Origin: Entrophospora sp. SA101 | Lineage: Eukaryota > Glomeromycota > Glomeromycetes > Entrophosporales > Entrophosporaceae | Direction: 5' to 3' | Assembly (NCBI GenBank): GCA_958430865.1 | Contig: CAUDNR010004078.1 | Span: 1-42,051 of the forward strand | Length of the DNA stretch: 42,051 nucleotides | Part shown: positions 33,336 through 42,051 of the stretch, one piece after another | Layout of the letters: each line of letters opens with the position of its first letter | Numbering within the stretch: the first letter of the stretch is position 1 | The notes under the pieces: model-generated | Told to the model about the DNA's origin: nothing | Database searches by the model: none | What the model saw: the letters and a program-made list of their open reading frames with translations, nothing else | Program-made: the position numbers and the translations under genes

Positions 33336-33978
33336 ATGAATAGGTTTAAAAGTTATCGGTTACTTCCCACAATTAATCTTTTAAAAAATAAAAAAAATAA
33401 AAATCTTACTCATCAACCATTAAAGCGTCAGCTGATAATACCAACATCAACAAATTCAAGAGATATCATCATTAAACAAAATGCAAAAAAATTTGACACA
33501 TCATCAATGACAAAAATAACAAAAACAAAAACTAATCCATTTGGATTTTATTCATCTTCTTTGAGGTTTTATTCCGATGTGTCAACATTGACCCGAGAAA
33601 ATATTGAGGCTAGGATTCTCGATATTTTGAAAGCATTTGATAAAGTTGATCCTTCAAAGGTATGTGACAATAATAGAAAGAATTATGTGAAAAAGATAAA
33701 TGGGAAATTTTTATTTTTCGGAGGAATTCTTATTCCATGAGAAAAAATTGATTTAATAATGATCATTCGATCATTTCAATCATTATATTATATTAAATAA
33801 GGTAACCACACAAGCACGTTTTGCTGATGACCTTGGACTTGATAGTTTGGATACTGTTGAAGTGGTGATGAATATTGAAGAAGATTTTTCAATTGAAATT
33901 CCTGATAAAGAAGCTGATGAAATTAGATCAGTTAAAGATGCTGTTGATTATATTTCTAAAAGAGATGATGCACATTAA
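33336..33978 (+). CDS. ACP1: Mitochondrial acyl carrier protein, copy B
   Basis: Exons 33336-33659 and 33802-33978 encode the same 166-aa protein as the gene at 4282, with the [12 protein letters not shown] phosphopantetheine site and the same intron. No difference seen from copy A in the coding part. If the duplication is an assembly product, this is the same gene written twice. Confidence 0.9.
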
Positions 33979-34095
33979 ACAATATTATTAATAAACAAAT
34001 TGAACAGATATATTTTATATTGTCAATTTTTAATAGAAATTATTTTATTATTTTGTTGATGTTAAATTTTATTTTTTAAATTTCCTTTTGTATAA

Positions 34096-37000
34096 TATCT
34101 TCTTTTTCTTTTTTTTTTTTTTTTACTTTTACCCGTATTTTCTTTGATATCATTATTTTCTGGATCAGAATCTGCGTCTTGCAGATTATCATATAGAATA
34201 GTTGTGTCAAGTTTTACGTTTTCAAAATAATCATTCAAATCATTAATTTTTTTTGGTGGTGGTGGTGGTACTACAATAGATCGAGGGAAAACTTTTGCAT
34301 GACTTTACTTTTACTCAAATCATCAATTCCATTCCACTCAAAGGAAAATAACACATATCCACAACATAATCATCCAAACATTCATCATCCCATTGTCCTT
34401 TCATAAATTAAGGATTTATTTTCACATCATTTTTAAATCAGTGTGTTTCATATTTTGGTCCCTGAACTAATAAACGAAATTTAAATATTCTAGTTATATC
34501 TTTGATAAGATTTTCTGCCATATCTTCTATATTCTTTCTTTTAATATTGTCCTTGATATAACAATATCCTGTCATTAATTGGTTAAGGTTTTGTGCTGCA
34601 AATGATATAAATGGATGCATATGTTGCTTTTTTTTTATTCTCAGAGAATCCAAATTCACATAATATACTATAAACTTGTTGACGTATTTTTGTTGGAATA
34701 GCTTTAATCACATTATTATCTTCTTCAAAATGATTATTATAAAAACTTGTCAAGAAGAAATATTAATTTATTTGTATGATTACATTATACATTTTTCCTG
34801 ATTATTAGGATTGTTTAGATCATCATCTTCCTTAATTTCAAGACAATTATCAATATATTCAAGAATTTCTCTAGAACATAATGTTGTAAAACTGTTTTCA
34901 TCGAAATTTTATCGTTTATATTTTGGCTATTTGGATTATGTTTCCCATATAACCCTTGAATTTTATCATTATCAATATTTATAAAAGAACCTTTTAATGT
35001 AATAACATATTTCTCAAGTTTATCCTGAAGAATTTATATCAGTTGAAAGTCGAGCTGAATTATTCTCATCACTTAAATGGAAATATAATGTATCTTCTAA
35101 AGCTAATTGATATGATGAGGCTTCTTTTCTTAATTTATCATTTATAGCCTCTAATCCTCGTTTTGATTTTCTGTCATAAGTTCAATAATTTTATTATCTT
35201 GATAAATTTTATCATGATTTAATTTAGTATAGTCATTATTTAAATTACCATAATTTGCTTTTGAACAGGATATATTGTTATTTAAGGTATTGATTTCATG
35301 TTGATGTCTGTCTAAATTATTATTTAAGTTGTTGATTTTTTCTGTGTATTTGGGCTCAATTTCTTGCTGATATTTATTCTATTTATTTTAGTTAAATCTT
35401 GAATAATATCTATTTTTTCAAAATAATAATTTTTTTCTAATTTTTTTATTTTATTATTATCTTTTTCCCTTTCGGCTTCAAGATCTGTGATCTTTTTACT
35501 GCAAAATTCCTCATCTGTTTGCATTTATCTATATTAACGTTATATTGTATTCCATATTTTAATTTGTATTTTGGCTAACCTCATATTGATATCTGGCTAA
35601 ATCATTTGCAAAATTTTCAATTTATAGTATTGTGGCTCAATTACTTGTTTGTTTCTGTTTAAATCATTTGCAAGTTTTTCGTTTTCTGTATGCAATTTAT
35701 TGTGGCTAATTACTTGTTTGTATCTGTTTAAATCATTTGTAAGCCTTTTCATTTTCTGTATTCAGTTTATTGTATTTTGGCACTAATTCACTGTATTTGA
35801 CTGAATCATTGTATTGTGACTTGATTACTTGTTTTGATTGTGGCTCTATTTCATTTTGATATCTGGCTAATTCATTTTATTTATTGTTTCATATATATTC
35901 ATTGACTCATTAAAAACTTGATTATTTTTTCTCCTGGATTAATACCAGACCGCTTTTGGAGTTTATTAATAAAATTTCTAAAGCATTCATTTTCTTTAAT
36001 CAACTTGTCAATTTCTTCAAAAAAAATTTCTGGACCTTCTCCTAGATTAATACAGATCTTGCTTTTGAAGTTGGTTGATAAATTTTCCAAAGCATTGATT
36101 TTCTTCAATCAGCTTGTTAATTCCTTCAAAAACTTCAGAAAATTCTTCTAGTCTTTCTTCTGGATTAATATTTGACTGGCTCTATAAGTTGCTCAATAAA
36201 ATTTACAATCTTGATATGACATTAAATACTTATTTGTAGGTTGTATAATTTGGTTTGGAACTAGGAAAGTTATTAATAAAATATAACTTTCAGATTTACT
36301 TTATTAGTTATATGACTAACATTCAAAAATAAAAAATTTAATTTTTGCGAGGGATCTGCCTATAATTAATTACATTATCTTTTTAATAAAATCATCTCGA
36401 GTAAACAAAGTATTATCTTTTTCATTTCCAGCATACGTATGGTTTGTTCAATAGGATAGATGATATTAACAGAAGCATAAAAAGGATAAATCTTTCTTAC
36501 GAAATAAATAAAAACCATTATTTTACATTTTGGTTATAAGATTTTCTGCCATATTTTCTGTGGTCATTTTTTATATAACAACGCATCCCAATCCCAAATC
36601 CCAAATCCCGAAATTCCCAAATTATTATTTTAAAATATAAACATCAAAGTCTTTTGAAATGTTTATAATTAGATATGTACAAATTAAAATAACTGACATA
36701 TTCTTCTTTATTTATTTAAACAAGGTGCTCTTCTAAACTCTTGTATTTTTAACAGAATTCTAATAGAAAATTGAAATAAATACTTGCTGCTTGTTCAATT
36801 GAAATTGAAAATTTTGATTTTTTTTTTTTTTAATAAGGTAAGATACTGGCTGACATATATTAATATGCAACATTTGGATCTTTCTTGGTCCACAAATCTA
36901 TTCCACAATTTCATTAAAATTTTCTACAGAATCTCTTAAATTAATTGATTTATTTTCTTCAAACCTCATCATTTTGCTATCCAGTCCAATATTTACAAGA

Positions 37001-37692
37001 TTGTTTTCTGCAATTACTGTATATCATTATCTGCAGTGAATGGAATAAACGAATAAGAATTTACACCAGGAGATATAAATTCTGCTGAATACAATGGTGG
37101 TGGTGGTGGTGGCAAAATAATCTTTTTGGATGAACAAATATTTTGGAGTTCCGTCAATTTTAAACTCAAAAAATTCTATCGGAGTTTTTATAATTTCTAT
37201 GAACAGCAATGGTTATTTGTTTGTTTCTTTGCTAGAAAAAAAAAATTTTTGTTTTATAAAAACCATTTATTTTTTTTTATTCAAAATAATAATGAAAACT
37301 TTGTAGGTGAAGCATTAAACAATTACTAAAGTAACCACAACTTCTTGAGTCAATTCAATACCACTGGCATGAAAGACATAGAAAAGTGTTGTTGATTGAT
37401 CGCAAACCTTCTTCTTGCCTTTATTTGATGGGCTTTTTTTAGTTGATTGATTATCATTAAATTAAAAATTAATAAATAAAACGGATAATAATAAAGAACC
37501 TAGCAGTTTTTGAGGATCCTGCTTTTTAAAGCCTCCTCTTTTACACGACGTTTAAATAAATTATTTCAACTGAATTTTTCCTTGAATTCTTTTCTTTTTT
37601 TAGTTGATTCGTTTTTAGACTTTGATACATATGATAAATTTTTTTGAAGAACCTATCTTTGATGCAGTTTAATTAATGAGTTTTTGTTAGTA
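34096..37692 (-). pseudogene. Decayed coiled-coil protein gene, copy B
   Basis: Same minus-strand fragments, polyproline runs and broken repeats as 5042-8640, shifted by 29052-29054. The shared stops and frame changes show the decay predates the duplication, or that both are one locus. Confidence 0.4.
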
Positions 37693-37857
37693 AACAGATA
37701 TTTACGAATCCATCGGAAGATAACAATAATAAAATATGAATTTAGATGTTATTAATTTTATAAAAACTTGCTTGCCTTTTGTTGTTACAGACAACAATAT
37801 AAAGAGATGAGTCCTTTAAATGTAATCAACAATTTATTAATTTAGAATTATTGTAAT

Positions 37858-38234
37858 TAATTAATTGGATAATTACCTCGGAAATCGGATTAATCTTACC
37901 AATTAACTTCTCATATTCAAATTATGAGTCCAGAAGGACTGACCTGTGTGATACTTGTCAACATTTTCGAAATGGTTTACATTACAATGCTCATCAAGAG
38001 GAAGAAGCCAAAGAATTACTCAAAAAATTTAAAGAAAACTAGTTGTCCAAATTTATCCCCAAGGTAAAACACAATATTGCGGTATTGATGCTACTGTTCA
38101 TTATAGTTATGATTGAGCCCAAAATGTTCATTTACCAATTCTGATCAACGAGTAAGTAAATTTTATTATCTTGGCCCACATAAAAGTTCATTAATGAACC
38201 AATTATATCAAATAGATTATATAACACATCGATA
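37858..38234 (+). pseudogene. Transposase-derived relic, copy B
   Basis: Counterpart of 8806-9182, with the DLCDTC and YSYD/AQNVHLP blocks and the same stops. The second block occurs again in the next tandem unit, from 38474 on. Confidence 0.5.
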
Positions 38235-38906
38235 AACAACAGCAAATAGGAGGGATGTAGTGAAATTAAAATATAGAACAGTAATTCAAAAAGCGAATAA
38301 GAATAAAAACGGCATCATCATAATATTTTTGTATGAGTAATAAAAATGTTATTACGCTGCCGCTTTTTTATTTTTTTCTTCTGAAACATAACATGTTTTA
38401 ATAATAACTGGTTGATTGGTAAATAACCTTTACCCAAAACTTTACCATATTAATCAATATAAATATAATAAATAGTTGTCCAAATTTATCCCCAAGGTAA
38501 AACACAATATTGCGGTATTGATGCTACTGTTCATTATAGTTATGATTGAGCCCAAAATGTTCATTTACCAATTCTGATCAACGAGTAAGTAAATTTTATT
38601 ATCTTGGCCCACATAAAAGTTCATTAATGAACCAATTATATCAAATAGATTATATAACACATCGATAAACAACAGCAAATAGGAGGGATGTAGTGAAATT
38701 AAAATATAGAACAGTAATTCAAAAAGCGAATAAGAATAAAAACGGCATCATCATAATATTTTTGTATGAGTAATAAAAATGTTATTACGCTGCCGCTTTT
38801 TTATTTTTTTCTTCTGAAACATAACATGTTTTAATAATAACTGGTTGATTGGTAAATAACCTTTACCCAAAACTTTACCATATTAATCAATATAAATATA
38901 ATAAAT
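38041..38906. repeat. Perfect 433-bp tandem duplication, copy B only
   Basis: Units 38041-38473 and 38474-38906 read the same throughout. Each begins AGTTGTCCAAATTTATCC and ends ATATAATAAAT. Copy A has a single unit at 8989-9421. The only junction microhomology is one T. Confidence 0.95.
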
Positions 38907-39115
38907 ACACAAACAAACTTATTTGGTTTTAGAGGGTATCCCCTACCCAAAATCATAAATTGGTTAATATCAAAAAAACAGAGCATTTATGAAAAATGAT
39001 TATACAAAACAAACACTATTTTACGACTTTCCTCTTAACATCAGAGCCCAAATGCAATTTCAGGGCCACCAACCCTGCTCTGAATTGTGACCTCCTGTGC
39101 TTGGAACAAGTTGCA

Positions 39116-39836
39116 TATTCTCTTAATATTCCTCCAGAGTTGCAACTTGGTCACAGAGCCATCCTTGCCCTAGAGGTAGGACCGTTTCAGGCAACTTTTC
39201 ATCTAACATGGCAGCCTTCTCTGGTCTGGGAAGATTAGTGAAAGTGTCATTGATGATCAATACAGTCTTGGTAAACTCCAGGACCATGGGCCCCTCCCCT
39301 GGAATTCAGTAGCATCATTGTATCATTGAGAGAAACTTGGTCAGATTAGCCTTATGTACATGAGGAAGATGTGAGAATGACTGTAGTGTTCAAGGTAGTG
39401 TGCGTACTTCAACACTTTTTGTCATAGCCTTTTTTAAACTCTTGTCCCTTATCCTCTACTACTATCACTAGCTATTCTCAAGGTACAGTTTTACTTCATT
39501 TGCTTTTTATCTCCGAAATTTTACATCTAGGCTCCTTCATTAATTAATTATATAGTATATGATAATAACATATAGTGTCCTTTGGTGGTGATGGTATTTA
39601 CTCTTCCTTTCATCTGGGTGGCTATGGTGTTAATGCTTCCTTTTGTCTTTATCTTGTTCTCACAGGTAATGTTTTCCTTACCATGTATCCCATCCGTTTC
39701 TTCCACTTTAAAATAGTATGTATCTTAACTTCAGCTTTTTAGCCAAAAAACTTAATTCCAATAATATATATGTCTATACAGGTTTGTGACTATAATCTCT
39801 TCAGCAAAGGATATGAGGATCCGTTTGCAAATTATA
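39116..39836 (-). other. Possible degraded retroelement interior
   Basis: Downstream (minus sense) of the putative primer-binding site. GC-richer than average. Minus-strand traces such as MVRKTLPVRTR (about 39655-39690) and MVLEFTKTVLIINDTFTNLP (about 39225-39285) are coding-like but broken. No protease, reverse transcriptase or integrase motif was found, so assignment is tentative. Confidence 0.3.
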
Positions 39837-39854
39837 GTCCTGTCGTCGTCGCCA
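39837..39854 (-). other. Putative retroelement primer-binding site
   Basis: On the minus strand TGGCGACGACGACAGGAC lies three bases after a sequence ending ...CTTACA. TGG-starting sites just inside a 5' LTR pair with tRNA 3' ends, and TGGCGAC-type sites are known from Ty3/gypsy elements. Confidence 0.45.
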
Positions 39855-39950
39855 AAATGTAAGTGTGTAAATTCAATTACAGCTCGGGTTGTGTCCAATA
39901 AATATATAAAATAAAATAAAATAAATAAAAGTCCAATATATAAATCTCCC

Positions 39951-40036
39951 TGTATCCGCACACAGCTCAGAGTTCTCAATACTCTATACCAGGCCTCTGT
40001 ATCCGCACACATTTCAGAGCCTACTCAAAACTCTAT
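39951..40036. repeat. Two tandem units with a 47-bp period
   Basis: TGTATCCGCACACA occurs at 39951 and 39998, followed in both by a TCAGAG word and later a CTCTAT word. The two units are similar but not identical. Confidence 0.7.
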
Positions 40037-40201
40037 TGTGCAATTCTCTCTACAGTACTAATAGAAGTACTGTTGGCCTAAAAATGATAAATAAAATAAA
40101 ATAAAAAGAATATATACAAGAAATATTTACAACTATACCACTTGAGGCGTCCCTACAAGCAGCATAGAACAACCAAACGGGGTGGGGGGGGTTCCTAACT
40201 A

Positions 40202-40227
40202 ATGATTAGTGGCCAGCCACTAATCAT
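40202..40227. repeat. Perfect 12-bp stem hairpin next to a G tract
   Basis: ATGATTAGTGGC, a CA loop and GCCACTAATCAT form a perfect hairpin. About ten bases upstream is a G-rich run (GGGGTGGGGGGGG, about 40180-40192). Confidence 0.8.
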
Positions 40228-40370
40228 CAGAGAGGACCATGGAACAATTCACAATGGCTTTTCCTATTAACTATGCAAAAATTCGTAATAAGGTAAAATG
40301 TGTTTGTTTAATTATTAACAACAGGGGGGGTATTTATTCAATTGTTATAGATTATTATTAGTGTTATTAA

Positions 40371-40920
40371 CATGATCTACTTTTTTTCACTTGGTCTAAA
40401 ACCAAGCCTTTTTATACCTCTTGAGGTATTACAAATAACATGACTTCTACTCTATTTTGTCCAATAAAATATGCTTATTAATCCTATTTTCTATATTACT
40501 AGCTTACTAATTGCTAATTACTAATCCTCTGACTCATAATTACTAATAATATGAGTCATTAATACAAATAATTTGATTAATAATTCGAAGTAAATAATTA
40601 TGTCATAAAATAGAAATGATGCAATGATCTATATGTGTAATGTGGTGTGCAACCGTCGCAATAAATATAGAAAGATGATCATTAATCGTGATGTAATATT
40701 TAGCACATCACATGACTTCAGTAGTAAGTTCGTCAATATTAATGGTCAATTGGTTGGTCCACGGTTTACAATCTCACAATAACATAAATATTGATTTCAA
40801 ATCCTATATTAAAGAAAAATTATCATTAGATAATAGATTTGCATATTAATATAAGGTGCTAACAAAATAAACATACCATACTGTGTCCAGCCATATATAA
40901 TCAATCTTCTTCATTCATCA
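40371..40920. other. Intergenic, AT-rich with short palindromes
   Basis: Small dyads such as CTTGGTCTAAAACCAAG (near 40390-40406) and TACCTCTTGAGGTA (near 40415-40428). No ORF of note. Confidence 0.4.
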
Positions 40921-41268
40921 TCATTTATTCTTCAACATTGAATTTAATGAATCTCTCATAATAATAGAAAACTTTACTTTATCTAGGAACCTTTTTTTTT
41001 CATGATGCAGCTGGCAGTCCAGATGAATCAAACCTTCACCAAAAAGAATTTCAGCTTTGATTGAACCTCTGATTAATGTTCCAAGCATATTTACCTTGCA
41101 TCCAATTCTTGACTTCTTGAATGGGTCACTATTCTCATTACATGCATCAGATGTTGATTTTGTAACTATTTCACCCCATCTGTCCCTAATAAAATGATTT
41201 CCAATTACACCTGGAAACAAGCATAGTGGACACTGTTGCAGATCGAATGTGACGAATGTGACATTCAT
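40921..41268 (-). CDS. Hypothetical protein, 115 aa
   Basis: Uninterrupted minus-strand frame from the ATG at 41268 to the TAA at 40921. Balanced composition rather than low complexity: MNVTFVTFDLQQCPLCLFPG starts it, with one C-x-x-C pair, then GNHFIRDRWGEIVTKS, a Cys-containing middle and a basic C-terminal helix ending near KNK. No signal peptide, membrane helix or known domain. The single C-x-x-C with later Cys/His residues (DCQLHH) could bind zinc, but this is speculative. It may be a whole small gene or one exon of a larger one. No recognisable partner nearby. Confidence 0.5.
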   Translation of the reverse strand: MNVTFVTFDLQQCPLCLFPGVIGNHFIRDRWGEIVTKSTSDACNENSDPFKKSRIGCKVNMLGTLIRGSIKAEILFGEGLIHLDCQLHHEKKRFLDKVKFSIIMRDSLNSMLKNK

Positions 41269-42051
41269 AATTCATGCAGTGTAACAATTAATTTCAATTG
41301 TTTTAAAATAGAAAAAAGGCGTATATGTGAAAAAAAAAACTGGTGTATATAGCAAATATATTTTTTTTTGAATGGAAATATTTGTTATTTTTGTCTTTAC
41401 TGTTTGGTTAACTAACATCATTCAGATCATTGCTAGATCAGAAGTTAGATATGAACTGGAGTTTGGAGTAAAGTCTAGACATATGCACACAATTTATTTT
41501 CGAAATTTACCAATCTTTAATTAAATCAAAAGCATTTTTTCAAAGTCTAAAGCTATTATTTGTTCTTCACTTATATCTTTCTCCACCTTTTCATCTCCTG
41601 TTATGTGGATTCTTCTACTTAATTCAAGGGATCAGTCAAATTTTCCTTTATTTATGTAAGAAGATATGTTGGAAACTACATCTTCAAGCAATAGGTGCAT
41701 GTATAATTGTAAATCTTGTTTCAGCAGGTGAAAAATAAAGCCGCATTCACATTATGGAGTAAATGCAAGTGAATAGAGAGTATATGCAATTAAATTGATT
41801 TACTGCATATTGAAGCATTGAATTTATTATATCATATACACTCACCTACCATAAATATCCAACCACCTGATGATCATTTTAATAATTGGGAAACTTATAC
41901 CTCACACAGTTCAAAATTTTATTAATCAAATCGGGACTGGTGCATTAAGTAAACATGTTTTTAAAGTCAATTTAAATATAAACTTAAAGTTTCGTCGAGT
42001 TTGCATTATTAATAAATTTAGGATGAAAATTTTAAATTAGGCAAAAAATTT
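41269..42051. other. Right flank, possible transposon end
   Basis: AT-rich. The stretch from about 41835, reading CACTCACCTACCATAAATAT and then CCAACCACC, resembles the outer end of a Tc1-like element running off the window, but its partner end is not present. No ORF. Confidence 0.25.

Larger units (their letters stand above)
31403..39115. repeat. 7.3-kb duplicated block, copy B (7.7 kb with insert)
   Basis: Near-identical direct copy of 2349-9630. It starts at the very first base after the gap and includes an extra perfect 433-bp tandem unit at 38474-38906. It ends where both copies share GTTGCA and then diverge. Confidence 0.95.
39858..40370 (-). mobile_element. Probable LTR of a retrotransposon
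   Basis: In minus sense the segment ends ACA at 39858, immediately before the primer-binding site. It holds TATATATTGG and AATAAA-like tracts, and may begin with TGTT near 40370 or TGTTGTT near 40322. No second LTR, polypurine tract or target duplication is visible in the window, so the outer limit is uncertain. The 47-bp direct repeat and the hairpin listed separately lie inside it. Confidence 0.4.

Noticed and set aside
38996..39238. 80-codon plus-strand ORF at the copy B border
   Set aside because: It straddles the end of the duplication; in copy A the frame differs after the breakpoint, and no motif is recognisable. Probably a chance frame in a dispersed repeat.
39752..40012. 86-codon minus-strand ORF with HFGDDDRT
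   Set aside because: Better explained as LTR end plus primer-binding site read through; the coding sense does not continue.
1..42051. CRISPR array, operons, phage defence or other prokaryotic systems
   Set aside because: Spliced genes and fungal protein families show a eukaryotic nuclear sequence; no spaced direct repeat array is present.

Overview
The window is nuclear DNA from an AT-rich eukaryote whose genes carry many short introns, mostly with GT-AG ends. The best guess is an arbuscular mycorrhizal fungus (Glomeromycotina, Rhizophagus-like). Reasons: the base composition; fungal QCR2, Cft2/CPSF2 and Ice2-type genes; a kinase fragment and tail of the kind greatly expanded in these fungi; asparagine-rich proteins; and many decayed Tc1/mariner and other transposon pieces. 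The species is inferred, not proven.

Left part (1-9630): a spliced minus-strand gene for cytochrome bc1 core protein 2 (QCR2), then a mitochondrial acyl carrier protein gene (plus), then a decayed minus-strand coiled-coil gene and a decayed transposase. Positions 2349-9630 recur almost unchanged at 31403-39115, directly after a 10-N scaffold gap. This may be a real segmental duplication or, more likely, an assembly or haplotype duplicate.

Middle (9631-31392): a LisH-WD40 gene; two neighbouring Tc1-like elements, one with 184-bp inverted repeats and a TA duplication; an Asn/Gln-rich protein gene behind stacked upstream repeats; a RING-like relic; a five-exon hypothetical coiled-coil/Ser-Asn-rich gene; a small Cys-containing protein; an eleven-exon CPSF2/Cft2 gene, divergent from a membrane-anchored coiled-coil gene; a six-exon ICE2-family ER membrane protein gene; a gene-poor stretch; and a protein kinase gene cut by the gap, whose conserved-looking tail lies in another frame.

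Right part (31403-42051): copy B of the 7.3-kb block, with an extra perfect 433-bp tandem duplication; a probable minus-strand LTR with a primer-binding site; and one short hypothetical ORF. The host genes are ordinary housekeeping genes (respiration, mitochondrial fatty acid synthesis/complex I, mRNA 3' processing, ER) with no operon-like link. I found no convincing new biological system. The most useful observations are the gap-adjacent duplication, the transposon structures, the out-of-frame kinase tail and a GC-AG intron. Exon boundaries were worked out by hand from reading frames and splice dinucleotides.
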